This document shows, one piece after another, positions 18,423-27,013 of a stretch of 64,000 bases of DNA; within the stretch, counting starts at the first letter, position 1, and every line of letters begins with the position of its first letter. The notes under the pieces were generated by a model, which was not told the DNA's origin, searched no databases, and saw only the letters and a list, made by a program, of their open reading frames with translations. Source of the stretch: UBA5859 sp041940025 (GTDB lineage: Bacteria > Pseudomonadota > Gammaproteobacteria > UBA5859). The stretch lies in NCBI GenBank assembly GCA_041940025.1, contig JBGTSY010000007.1:62001-126000 (forward strand). Reading direction: 5' to 3'. The position numbers were made by a program, and so were the translations under genes.

Positions 18423-19781
18423 TCATTGTGTTTGGGCAATTGGCAACTTTATTGTAATCCTCAGCCCGCCATTAGGTAAATTTTCTGCATTCATTTGACC
18501 CTTATGGAGCTGAATTGTACGTTGCGTCACGGCCAATCCTAAACCAAAACCCGCCGCATGTTGCGAAGTGCGCCCACGATAAAAAGGTTGGAACAGCATC
18601 TCTAATTCATCTTCCTCTACCCCCTCACCTTGGTCCGTTACTTGAACCACTGCTTGGCCATGAGTCGACCTATGCAACTCGATCTCTACAGTAGATCCCT
18701 GCGGTGTATAGCTCAATGCATTTTTGACTAGGTTACCAAATGCGCGCTGTAATAAATTCGCATCCCCCTTGATGGAAACCGACGGTTTCGAACTATACTC
18801 AATGAGTTTGTTGCTCTGTTGTGCATCAAATAAATATTCATCCACTATGTCCTGTAGTAAATCGCCTAACTCGATAGTTGAAAACTGCGCTGCCGCGTCG
18901 ACGGAACTCAGCTTCGATAGAGAGAGGATCTCTTCTATCAGTTCATCCATTCGATCAATTTCTCGCCGCATGCGCGCTATTAAAGTATCTTGTTTCTCAG
19001 AAGACTGATCTATTAAACCTAACGCCACAGATAATCGCGCCAAAGGAGAGCGGATTTCATGAGACACATCGTGAAACAGATGATTTTGAGTCTCCACTAA
19101 CCGTTGTACATTGGCCGCCATCGAATTAAACTCTCGATGTAAATCGCCTATTTCGTCTCGGCGTTTGCTCAATCTTTGACTGCTTCTCGCACTTAAGTCG
19201 CCAGATGCGAAAGACTTCACTGTCCGCTGCAATTCGCGCACTGGATGAGTGATGGTCCATGCCAGTGCAGCGCTAAACAGGATACTGCCCACCAGAGTCA
19301 CCCATAACCTCAACCGCAAGGGATCGGCGACATGCATCCACGGGGGAGACTTGCGTTGCGCGTGATTCAATAGGGTTCGAGGTACCATAAGAATGAGATA
19401 CTGTTCCCCAAATGGGGCGCGCACGCGCTTCACATGGGGGGGTAGAGGGGAGTCGCTCCATAACTTGTCTATACGATGATGCACACGTCGAGGCAACGGA
19501 CGATTAAAGAGTTCTTGATTGTGCTCATTCACGATTAAAAATGGAGGTGGCGTATCCAAACGCCATTGTGTCAACAGTTTGTGTAATTGCTTCTCGCCGC
19601 CTCGCTCAATGGCGTCGGAAGCACTGTTCAACATAAAGCCAACTCCCTGCTTGTTGATAAAGTTGCTCCCCGCCTCGGCCTGCTGTTGCGCATTCCAATG
19701 TACGGTCATACCCACGCCAAGGGCTATCGCGATCAATGTCACCCAAAATCCAAGAAATATTTTCCAAAATAGCTTACCCAT
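18423..19781 (-). CDS. cpxA: CpxA-like sensor histidine kinase
   Basis: An inner-membrane histidine kinase of 452 residues. Two transmembrane helices (about 4-28 and 160-180) flank a periplasmic sensor of about 130 residues, followed by a HAMP domain (to about 235), the H-box FHDVSHEIRSPLARLSVALG, the N-box region NLVKNALSYTP, the DxGxG segment VTDQGEGV and GFGLGLAVTQR. It lies 4 nt after the regulator's stop codon. The start at 19781 gives a hydrophobic N-terminus of CpxA type; an in-frame GTG at 19817 overlaps the regulator by 32 nt and is less likely. Its periplasmic domain differs from enteric CpxA, so the inducing signal may differ. The divergent cpxP-like gene and CpxR box support the name. 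Confidence 0.82.
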   Translation of the reverse strand: MGKLFWKIFLGFWVTLIAIALGVGMTVHWNAQQQAEAGSNFINKQGVGFMLNSASDAIERGGEKQLHKLLTQWRLDTPPPFLIVNEHNQELFNRPLPRRVHHRIDKLWSDSPLPPHVKRVRAPFGEQYLILMVPRTLLNHAQRKSPPWMHVADPLRLRLWVTLVGSILFSAALAWTITHPVRELQRTVKSFASGDLSARSSQRLSKRRDEIGDLHREFNSMAANVQRLVETQNHLFHDVSHEIRSPLARLSVALGLIDQSSEKQDTLIARMRREIDRMDELIEEILSLSKLSSVDAAAQFSTIELGDLLQDIVDEYLFDAQQSNKLIEYSSKPSVSIKGDANLLQRAFGNLVKNALSYTPQGSTVEIELHRSTHGQAVVQVTDQGEGVEEDELEMLFQPFYRGRTSQHAAGFGLGLAVTQRTIQLHKGQMNAENLPNGGLRITIKLPIAQTQ

Positions 19782-19785
19782 GGTG

Positions 19786-20484
19786 TTAAGATTTAATCCA
19801 TTGATAGCCGCTACCACGAATCGTTTCGATAGGAGAGCGGCCGTCCTCCAATTGACCTAGTTTCTGGCGTAGATGACTGATGTGCATATCGATACTGCGA
19901 TCAAATCTCTGTAATTTTTTCCCCAATGCCATGAGCGAGAGCTTGTCCTTTGATACAACCTCCCCAGCTTGTAACACCAATACACTAAGCAGATTAAATT
20001 CCGTACTGGTTAAGTTTAGAGGTGCTCCCGCCCAACAGGCACTGCGTGCGCCAATATTCAGCACTAATTGATCTTGCTCGATCTCTAAATTCTGCTCGAG
20101 CGATGGCACGAATGAAACTCGCCTGATAATTGCTCGCAATCTTGCCACTAACTCTCGAGGATGGAATGGCTTGCACATATAGTCATCCGCACCTATTTCA
20201 AGCCCCACAATTCGATCTACCTCATCCCCCTTTGCTGTCAACATTAATACAGGCACATTCGATTTTTGTCGGATCTGGCGCAACACCTCTAGCCCGTTTA
20301 GTTTTGGCATCATGATATCGAGAATGATTAAGTCGTAATCTCCACTGGTCGCTGCCTGCATGCCGGACTCGCCGTCCTGTACTGACTCCACTTGAAACTC
20401 TTCACCACTAAGATAGTCACCCAACATATCACAGAGTGCGCGATCATCATCAACCAGTAAAATCTTGTGTGCGCTATGCGCCAT
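19786..20484 (-). CDS. cpxR: CpxR-like response regulator
   Basis: A 232-residue OmpR/PhoB-class response regulator. The receiver has the acidic pair in LLVDDDRAL, phospho-aspartate in LIILDIMMPK, and the lysine in CKPFHPRELVARLRAI. The C-terminal winged helix reads LTSTEFNLLSVLV...FDRSIDMHISHLRQKLG, very close to CpxR. It regulates envelope-stress genes in E. coli. An exact CpxR box lies in the region it shares with the divergent cpxP-like gene, predicting autoregulation and control of cpxP. The kinase gene follows 4 nt later. Confidence 0.88.
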   Translation of the reverse strand: MAHSAHKILLVDDDRALCDMLGDYLSGEEFQVESVQDGESGMQAATSGDYDLIILDIMMPKLNGLEVLRQIRQKSNVPVLMLTAKGDEVDRIVGLEIGADDYMCKPFHPRELVARLRAIIRRVSFVPSLEQNLEIEQDQLVLNIGARSACWAGAPLNLTSTEFNLLSVLVLQAGEVVSKDKLSLMALGKKLQRFDRSIDMHISHLRQKLGQLEDGRSPIETIRGSGYQWIKS

Positions 20485-20554
20485 GGATATTGCTCTTAAT
20501 TAGACAGATCCCGATTTAATCTTACGTCAACTAGGACTGAAATTTGTACCGACA

Positions 20555-20569
20555 TTTACAAAGATTTAC
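20555..20569 (-). promoter_or_regulatory. CpxR box (GTAAA-N5-GTAAA)
   Basis: On the minus strand the bases read GTAAATCTTTGTAAA, an exact match to the CpxR consensus of two GTAAA repeats spaced by five bases. The box lies 71 bp from the regulator start and 98 bp from the CpxP-like start, suitable for controlling both divergent genes. Confidence 0.82.
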
Positions 20570-20666
20570 ACAAAAGACAAACTTTTTTTCATAAAAGTGT
20601 TCGATAATTATTTCACCGACGTACTAAACCGTACTTGACAGTCCATTCACAATTGAAGGAGTCACC

Positions 20667-21152
20667 ATGAAATCCATACTAGTTACTTTAGTGCTTTTAT
20701 CCACTATAGCCATTAGTTTAATGGCCATCATGCACAGAGCAGATGCGCACGAACCCACAGAACCCCGCCATAATATTTTTTCCTCTTCATTGTTTATGCA
20801 CAACAAGATGGACAGAATGGCAACTGCATTGGAACTTTCCGATGATCAGCGTGATGCCATCGATACTCTATGGAAAAGTCAACGTGATCGCATGAAAACT
20901 GAGCATCAAACGATACACGCCTCGCGTCAGGCTTTCCACCAAGCCATCACCCGCACTCCATATGATGCCGCTCAAATTGAGCATTTAGCCAAGGAGATGT
21001 CAACACAAATGAGCACTTTGCTTGTCGCTCATGCGAAGCACTTTCGACACATGTACGAACTGTTGACTCCCGAACAACAAGCAAAACTTCAACAGTTACA
21101 TGAAAAACGCCTTGAGCGCAAAAAACGACACTTCACGAAACGAAACAAATGA
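20667..21152 (+). CDS. cpxP: CpxP/Spy-family periplasmic stress protein
   Basis: A 161-residue periplasmic protein with an N-terminal signal sequence (about 1-27, ending near ADA). The mature domain is all-helical with two LTxxQ-type motifs, LSDDQRDAID and LTPEQQAKLQQL, the hallmark of the CpxP/Spy chaperone family. It is rich in histidine and methionine (MHNKMDRMA, HAKHFRHMYE), which may allow metal binding. In E. coli CpxP inhibits CpxA and helps clear misfolded proteins. GAAGGAG lies 7 nt before the ATG. Its divergent place opposite cpxRA, with the CpxR box between, repeats the enteric layout. Confidence 0.88.
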   Translation: MKSILVTLVLLSTIAISLMAIMHRADAHEPTEPRHNIFSSSLFMHNKMDRMATALELSDDQRDAIDTLWKSQRDRMKTEHQTIHASRQAFHQAITRTPYDAAQIEHLAKEMSTQMSTLLVAHAKHFRHMYELLTPEQQAKLQQLHEKRLERKKRHFTKRNK

Positions 21153-21164
21153 CATCACTCTTGT

Positions 21165-21195
21165 CACTAGTCCTCGAATAGATCGAGGGCTAGTG
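21165..21195 (+). terminator. Strong hairpin after the CpxP-like gene
   Basis: CACTAG-T-CCTCGA pairs with TCGAGG-G-CTAGTG, a 13-bp stem with one T-G pair and the loop ATAGA, starting 12 bp after the stop codon. Only a mixed AATTGCTTC follows, not a clear U-tract. It most likely ends or protects the cpxP transcript. Confidence 0.6.
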
Positions 21196-21635
21196 AATTG
21201 CTTCACTAACAGCTATCGACACCGTTACTACACTGTGTCAAAAAGAATAAACAAGCATCATCCATCGCACTAAAATTCTCTATTGAGCCGATGCCGCCAG
21301 TTCTAAATAAGGTATTTGTAGATTTTCCTGTATATGCTATCGAAAACAAGACAATGTTGCCTCAATCGAGTGAGTGAATCACTAAGGTTAAAAGAGTATT
21401 GCGGGCAGATAGAAATCAAGATCATCTATCTATGCTCAATCATTTTTTAACTGTGTTCTCGTCTTATCCCTCTAACCACAGGTTTGCTGGAAATCGGCTG
21501 GCCCTAACACGCAATGACTCTCTGAATGAAGCAAATATGGTATTCTGATTTATATCAAAACAGCTAGTCCTATTTTGATTTATATATCAACAATTGCAGC
21601 GAATAATTCTTTGCATAACAAAAAGGAATAATTAG
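21196..21635 (+). promoter_or_regulatory. Intergenic region upstream of the dehydrogenase, with an FNR-like site
   Basis: A 440-bp AT-rich spacer without a credible gene. Near its end CTGAT-TTAT-ATCAA (21545-21558) matches the FNR/Anr consensus TTGAT-N4-ATCAA at nine of ten positions. A related element TTGAT-TTATAT-ATCAA (21575-21590) has two extra spacer bases. Both lie 45-90 bp before the dehydrogenase ATG, a fair distance for activation or repression. Confidence 0.5.
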
Positions 21636-22769
21636 ATGGATGTGCCATTCCAGTACTGTGATGAGTTGGGCCCGAACAAAATTATTCATGTCTACGAACC
21701 GGAATTGGCATTAAAAGGCGTACTGGTAGTAGACAACACTGCCGCCGGTCCTGCCATTGGCGGTCTACGTATGGCTGCAAATGCTTCTACAGCGGAATGT
21801 GTTCGCTTAGCACGGGCAATGACCTTAAAAAATGCCGCCGCGGGACTACCTCATGGCGGCGGTAAGTCTGTGATTATCGCCGATCCCAAGCAACCTAAAG
21901 AAACAAAAGAACCACTCATTCGTGGGTTTGCGCATGCATTAAGGGACGCTGGCGACTACATCTTTGGTCCGGACATGGGTACTAACGAGGAATCAATGGC
22001 TTGGGTAAGAGATGAAATTGGCCGCTCTGTTGGACTCCCGAGAGAAGTAGGCGGCATTCCTTTAGATGAAATTGGCGCCACTGGGTGGGGACTATTTCAC
22101 GCAGCACAAGCGGCGATACCCTATTGCGATTTTGAACTATCTGGCGCGACAGTAGTGGTACAGGGTTTCGGATCAGTTGGCAAACACACTGCGAAATTTT
22201 TAAGTGACGAAGGCGCCATACTGGTGGGTGCCTCTGACAGCAGTGGTGGCGTTTTGAATCCGCATGGTCTTGATGTGTTGGCATTGATGCAACATAAATC
22301 AAAAGGGCTGTCTATTAGCTCATTCCCTGACGGCACAGCCTGTACTCAAGACGATATTGTAGACATAGAGTGCGATATCTGGATCCCCGCTGCACGGCCG
22401 GATGTCATCAATGAAGAGAACGCAACAAGACTAAAAACCAAATTAGTCTTGCAAGGCGCAAATATCCCTTTTACCCATCAAGCCGAAGTGCAATTGCATC
22501 AACGAGGAGTCTGTATCTTACCTGATTTTATTGCCAATGCCGGTGGTGTTATCTGTGCCGCGATGGAATATCAAGGTGCGAGCGAATCGATAGCGATGCA
22601 GGTAATCGAGGAAAAAATCAAGCGTAATACTGAGGAACTGTTATCCATTAGCCATCGGGACAACATCACCACCAGAGAAGCCGCCACCAAATTGGCTACC
22701 AAGCGAGTGAATAAAGCCATGGGATTTCGGCGTTGGACTCTCTCTTCCAATGCGCCAAATTACTTATAA
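21636..22769 (+). CDS. Glu/Leu/Phe/Val dehydrogenase family protein
   Basis: A 377-residue NAD(P)-dependent amino acid dehydrogenase that would deaminate an L-amino acid to its 2-oxoacid in the cytoplasm. The dimerisation/catalytic domain carries GGLRMAANA and the lysine block LPHGGGKSVI, and the Rossmann domain has VVQGFGSVGKHTA. The later EYQGA and NAGGV blocks complete the family pattern. It is shorter than typical glutamate dehydrogenase (about 420-450 residues) and nearer leucine dehydrogenase in length, so substrate is left open. AAAAAGGAA precedes the ATG. FNR-like sites lie upstream, and a broken 2-oxoacid oxidoreductase gene follows at once, suggesting a former amino-acid oxidation cluster. 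Confidence 0.9.
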   Translation: MDVPFQYCDELGPNKIIHVYEPELALKGVLVVDNTAAGPAIGGLRMAANASTAECVRLARAMTLKNAAAGLPHGGGKSVIIADPKQPKETKEPLIRGFAHALRDAGDYIFGPDMGTNEESMAWVRDEIGRSVGLPREVGGIPLDEIGATGWGLFHAAQAAIPYCDFELSGATVVVQGFGSVGKHTAKFLSDEGAILVGASDSSGGVLNPHGLDVLALMQHKSKGLSISSFPDGTACTQDDIVDIECDIWIPAARPDVINEENATRLKTKLVLQGANIPFTHQAEVQLHQRGVCILPDFIANAGGVICAAMEYQGASESIAMQVIEEKIKRNTEELLSISHRDNITTREAATKLATKRVNKAMGFRRWTLSSNAPNYL

Positions 22770-23267
22770 AGGACCTCTATACAGACAATGTATTGTATTC
22801 GCCTCTACGGACGTGATGCACAGGGAGCAAAAACCGCTACCAGTCGAAGGGAACATGGATTTGCGGGAGAGCAAGAGCATCTCTTCAGTATTTGGGCAGC
22901 CCACCGACCGGCTTACCTTGCTACGATTATTGGAACCGAACAGTTAGATTGCACAAGAAAGGTAGAAAAAGCGCAACAGTTAAAAGGGCCAAAATTATTT
23001 ATCGCCTTTTCGCCTTGCCCCACAGGTTCGGAGTGCGTTGTTAAAGATTCAGTGGATTTTGGAAAATCGGAGTATGGCCTCTCAAGAAGTAAGTGGAGGC
23101 GAAAGTGATTCACGCCAACAGCGCGATAGCCTGTGGAAACGTATCTAGAAACGCATGCGCGATGTGCACATCTTTTCCATCCACGGGCAGATGTAGGCAC
23201 GATATGCGAGAGGCAACAGAAAATGGATACCTATGCGCAATCGATCAAGCGAAGTGTCAAATTTTAA
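22770..23267 (+). pseudogene. Remnant of a 2-oxoacid:ferredoxin oxidoreductase beta subunit (PorB-like)
   Basis: Only the C-terminal third of a PorB-type thiamine pyrophosphate subunit can be followed, across several frames. YTDN begins the trace right after the dehydrogenase stop codon. After a frame change come DAQGAKTATS, EHGFAGEQEHLFSIWAAHRPAYLAT, RKVEKAQQLKGPKLFIAFSPCPTG and SVDFGK. Another change gives WPLKK, an in-frame stop, then VEAKVIHAN, and a last change gives PVETYLETHARCAHLF. The enzyme would have converted 2-oxoacids to acyl-CoA with ferredoxin. The missing N-terminal portion and alpha/gamma subunits suggest a deletion next to the dehydrogenase gene. Homology is from recall of conserved blocks, not a search. 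Confidence 0.75.
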
Positions 23268-23282
23268 AAAGGGGATCTAAGA

Positions 23283-24992
23283 TTGGCCGCACAAACACAT
23301 AGCTATTTTCATCGCGGTGGCAGCACACCCTTGTTGGGTACCACCATCCCGGAACACTTTATAAAGGTAATCAAGAGCTTTCCAGAGAGAGAAGCGATCG
23401 TTTCCATTCCCCAGCAGCGTCGGCTAACTTACCAGCAATTTTCCGATTCGGCAGATCAATTGGCGAAGGGATTAATGGCGTCAGGCTATAAAAAAGGCGA
23501 TCGCATCGGGATCTGGTCCACCAATAACATTGAATGGTTATTACTACAGATGGCCACTGCAAGACTGGGCGTTATTTTGGTGAACATGCATCCCGCTTTA
23601 ATAGGTCAAGAGCTCGCATATGCGATCCAACGCTCGCAGGTACAGGGGCTATTTCTGATCCCTGGCTTTCACAAAAGCGATTATGTGGCACGACTAATAG
23701 CGTTGATGCCTAAACTAAAAAATATACGGCCGGACAAGCTCACTTTTGAGGATTTTCCTGATCTGAGACGGATAGTGATCTACGATCCGAAACAACCTGA
23801 TCACACAGTGAGTCCCTATCCGGGATTGACCCCTTGGCAGGAGGTGTTAGCCGCAGGCAGACATCTTTCCGATGAACAACTTGATAATGCCACTCACTCT
23901 TTAGATTTCGATGATGCTATCAACATTCAATATACATCTGGCACCACAGGGTTTCCCAAACCAGTAGTGCTTTCCCATCATAATCTGTTAAATAATGCCT
24001 ACTTCACCGCATTGGAAATGCAATTCAAAGAAACAGATCGACTCTGTGTGCCAGTGCCTTTCTACCACTGTTTTGGCATGGTGTTGGCTAACTTGCTCTG
24101 CTTGAGTGTGGGTGCCTGCGTGATCATCCCAAGTGAACATTTTGATGCGCACAGTGTCTTACAGACCATTGCACAGGAAAAATGTACTGCACTCCATGGC
24201 GTCCCCACCATGTTTATCGCAGAGCTAGAACATGACACATTTGATCAGTACGATTACAGCACATTGAGAACCGGCATTATGGCAGGCGCACCCTGTCCCC
24301 CTGAATTGATGACCCGGGTGATTGAGGAGATGCACTGCAGCGACATCTTAATCGGCTATGGTGAAACGGAAGCCTCTCCCCTGACTCACATCACTAGCAG
24401 TGATGACTCCTTTGACCGTCGTATTCATACGGTGGGTAGAAACCTGCCTCACCAGGAGGTAAAAATTATCGACACCGAAACGGGCCACATTCTGCCCCTC
24501 GGTGAGGTGGGAGAAATCTGTTTTCGCGGCTACCACGTGATGATCGGATATTTTAACGATGAAGATAATACTGCAAAGACAGTAGACACAAACGGTTGGT
24601 TATTCTCCGGAGATCTCGGCTCCATGGATAAGGAAGGCTATGTCAAAATCACCGGGCGTCGTAAAGAGATGATCATTCGCGGAGGAGAAAATCTCTATCC
24701 CGCAGAGATCGAAGGCGTCATTTTTCAACACCCAAAAGTTGAACAGGTGGCCGTGTTCGGTGTGCCGGATCGACTATATGGCGAAGAGGTCATGGCCTGG
24801 ATCCTCCCTCGTCACAAAGAAACACTGACCGAAGCAGAGTTAAGAGAATATTGTCAGGAGAATCTTGCTCATTTTAAGGTACCGAAATATATGTGCATTG
24901 TGGAAGAATTTCCCATGACTGTCACAGGTAAACTACAAAAATTTAAAATGCAGGAGATCGCGATTAAGCAACTACACAGATCCCAACAGTAA
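23283..24992 (+). CDS. Acyl-CoA synthetase (AMP-binding enzyme)
   Basis: A 569-residue member of the ANL adenylating superfamily that activates a carboxylic acid, probably a medium or long fatty acid, to its CoA thioester with ATP. The P-loop-like motif YTSGTTGFPK lies near 220-230, then GYGETEASP, then the hinge region GWLFSGDLGSMDKEGYVKITGRRKEMIIRGGENLYPAEIE, and the C-terminal catalytic lysine in TGKLQKFKM. The start is a TTG at 23283 with GGGGA 7 nt upstream; no ATG is better placed. It lies 15 bp after the PorB remnant and is followed by an aminotransferase. Substrate is not fixed by sequence. Confidence 0.9.
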   Translation: MAAQTHSYFHRGGSTPLLGTTIPEHFIKVIKSFPEREAIVSIPQQRRLTYQQFSDSADQLAKGLMASGYKKGDRIGIWSTNNIEWLLLQMATARLGVILVNMHPALIGQELAYAIQRSQVQGLFLIPGFHKSDYVARLIALMPKLKNIRPDKLTFEDFPDLRRIVIYDPKQPDHTVSPYPGLTPWQEVLAAGRHLSDEQLDNATHSLDFDDAINIQYTSGTTGFPKPVVLSHHNLLNNAYFTALEMQFKETDRLCVPVPFYHCFGMVLANLLCLSVGACVIIPSEHFDAHSVLQTIAQEKCTALHGVPTMFIAELEHDTFDQYDYSTLRTGIMAGAPCPPELMTRVIEEMHCSDILIGYGETEASPLTHITSSDDSFDRRIHTVGRNLPHQEVKIIDTETGHILPLGEVGEICFRGYHVMIGYFNDEDNTAKTVDTNGWLFSGDLGSMDKEGYVKITGRRKEMIIRGGENLYPAEIEGVIFQHPKVEQVAVFGVPDRLYGEEVMAWILPRHKETLTEAELREYCQENLAHFKVPKYMCIVEEFPMTVTGKLQKFKMQEIAIKQLHRSQQ

Positions 24993-25107
24993 GAAGAGTC
25001 CTAAGTGTCACTATTTGTCAGAACCAATGTGAAAATACAACTAATAACTAAACCTGCTCTGATCCAGTTCAAATCCTGTATCGCACCGAACAGATAGTTT
25101 GATAGTG

Positions 25108-26313
25108 ATGACTGACACCTCCTTCATCGACCACACTTATAAACTTGTCGCCAATCGTGTGGCCACCGCTAAGATTTCTGCCATTAAGGAAATGGCGATG
25201 TTAAGTGCTAACATTCAGGACGCCGCGTCCTTAGCTTGGGGCTTACCTTCCTTTCGCACACCTGCCCATATCCGCCAATCTGTCTCTGAAGCATTAAACT
25301 CAGATGAGTCGATTGGCAAATATGCATTACCGGATGGGTTAACAAGACTACGAGAATTGGCGGCGATCAAACACGCTAATGAGACCCAAATAACCATTGA
25401 TCCCGATAAAGAAGTGATGATTTCGGCAGGTAATATGCAGGCGGTGTCACTTTTGCTCACTGCGCTACTTAATCCTGGAGACGAAGTGATTCTGACCAAT
25501 CCCGGTTTTGCATCACATTTCCAGCAAATTCGCATTCATGGTGGCCAAGCCGTGACCTGGCCACTCAATGAACACCAAGGCTGGTCACTAAACACAGCAC
25601 ATCTTGCCGATCTGATCACACCACGAACAAAAGCGATTATTTTAGTATCGCCCTCCAACCCAACCGGCACACTCTTTAGACAAGAAGAGTTAGAACAAGT
25701 CGCCGCCATCGCCCACCGCCATGGCTTGTTCATCATTTTGGATGATCCCTACTCGGCTTTTTGTTATCAAAATGAAAAAGACCATTTTAATTTAGCCTCC
25801 ATCACTTCGATTCAAAATCAGTTAGCTTACTGCTTCACCTTTTCAAAGTGCCATGCCATGAGCGGATGGCGACTGGGATACATGATTTTGCCCAGTTGGT
25901 TAAAGCAACATATCCTCAAAGTTCACGATGCCAATATGATCTGCGCCCCTAGAATTTCTCAAGTGGCCGGCATGGCGGCTCTAAGCCGAAACCCGACTCA
26001 CATAGATGAATTCAGATCTATTTTAAATAAACGGCGGAAATTAATATGTGAGAGACTAGACGCCTTATCCGCTATTTTCTCTTATGTACCTCCAGACGGT
26101 GCGTATTATGTTTTTCCTCGATATCATACTGATCACAAAGGTTCCTGGGATTTTTCCTTGAATTTGTTAAAAGAGGCAAGAGTGACAGTCACTCCTGGCA
26201 GTGCATTTGGATCCAAGGGAGAAAATCATGTACGCATGGCATTCTGCGTAGACGAAGAGACCATCAATCTGGCCTTCGATCGCATGAGTCAATACTTTGG
26301 ATATCCAGCTTAG
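25108..26313 (+). CDS. Class I PLP-dependent aminotransferase
   Basis: A 401-residue fold-type I aminotransferase of the aspartate/aromatic class. Family features are NPGFASHFQQIR, the SPSNPTGT motif, the DDPYSAF aspartate region binding the pyridine nitrogen, and the Schiff-base lysine in FSKCHAMSGWRLGY. The C-terminal NHVRMAFC carries the substrate-binding arginine. I chose ATG 25108; a TTG at 25099 and a GTG at 25105 are in frame just upstream. It ends the small catabolic cluster of dehydrogenase, oxidoreductase remnant and acyl-CoA synthetase. Together these would convert amino acids to acyl-CoA, a role suggested by context only. Confidence 0.9.
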   Translation: MTDTSFIDHTYKLVANRVATAKISAIKEMAMLSANIQDAASLAWGLPSFRTPAHIRQSVSEALNSDESIGKYALPDGLTRLRELAAIKHANETQITIDPDKEVMISAGNMQAVSLLLTALLNPGDEVILTNPGFASHFQQIRIHGGQAVTWPLNEHQGWSLNTAHLADLITPRTKAIILVSPSNPTGTLFRQEELEQVAAIAHRHGLFIILDDPYSAFCYQNEKDHFNLASITSIQNQLAYCFTFSKCHAMSGWRLGYMILPSWLKQHILKVHDANMICAPRISQVAGMAALSRNPTHIDEFRSILNKRRKLICERLDALSAIFSYVPPDGAYYVFPRYHTDHKGSWDFSLNLLKEARVTVTPGSAFGSKGENHVRMAFCVDEETINLAFDRMSQYFGYPA

Positions 26314-27013
26314 TGGCATAACATAATTTCTGTGGCTCGTTATACGAAAAAGCTCGGTCCGTTTGAAAACGCATTTTTGTTGCTGGATAACGATGATTTT
26401 AAAATGCAGTTGGTAGGCTATTTGAAACTCCACAGATCTGACAACTAAAGTGGGAAGTAAACCGGTGATCCCGCGCAAGAGATGCAGAACACTGCGCGGA
26501 ACCATTGCCTAGCGTGGTGAAAAACACCATTGTTTAATCGCCACTTTGGAAACAGATGACTGGATCCGCAACTCAAATATGGCGATAAGTGACCGCGCAC
26601 GCAAAACTAATGTACCCAATATAAGTGCTAATAAAGTTCTATTTGAGTAGATGACCCAAATGCAAGCAGAGCCCTTAGATTACTCTCATCCTCTACGGCT
26701 AATCCACATCATTGATACACTTCAGAACACCATGGAGTTCGCCATCTCACTGAATGTGTCCATTTTCTGTGCTTCTCGATGGTACTGCATTGAATGTGAC
26801 AGTCAGGTTATGTAGACAAACCATATGTGGGCATATCTTCGGAAGAAAGCAGTATCAGATATAGGTAAACTTACCAATTGTCTATAAAATGCCTTGAATA
26901 GTTTTGCAAGCGCACTGACTCGATTCGACTATCGATTAATTCAATGAGCTTTTCTTGGTTCACAAAAGCTGCTCCCTGTTGGATCTCACTTAACCGCTCA
27001 ACAACAGTAGAAT
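26314..27013. other. 700-bp gene-poor stretch
   Basis: No family was recognised here. A 54-codon frame (26651-26815, plus strand) has protein-like composition with three cysteines near its end, but no strong ribosome binding site and no match I know. Short frames elsewhere have no coding signs. The region may hold decayed sequence or the 3' end of the kinase transcript. Confidence 0.4.
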
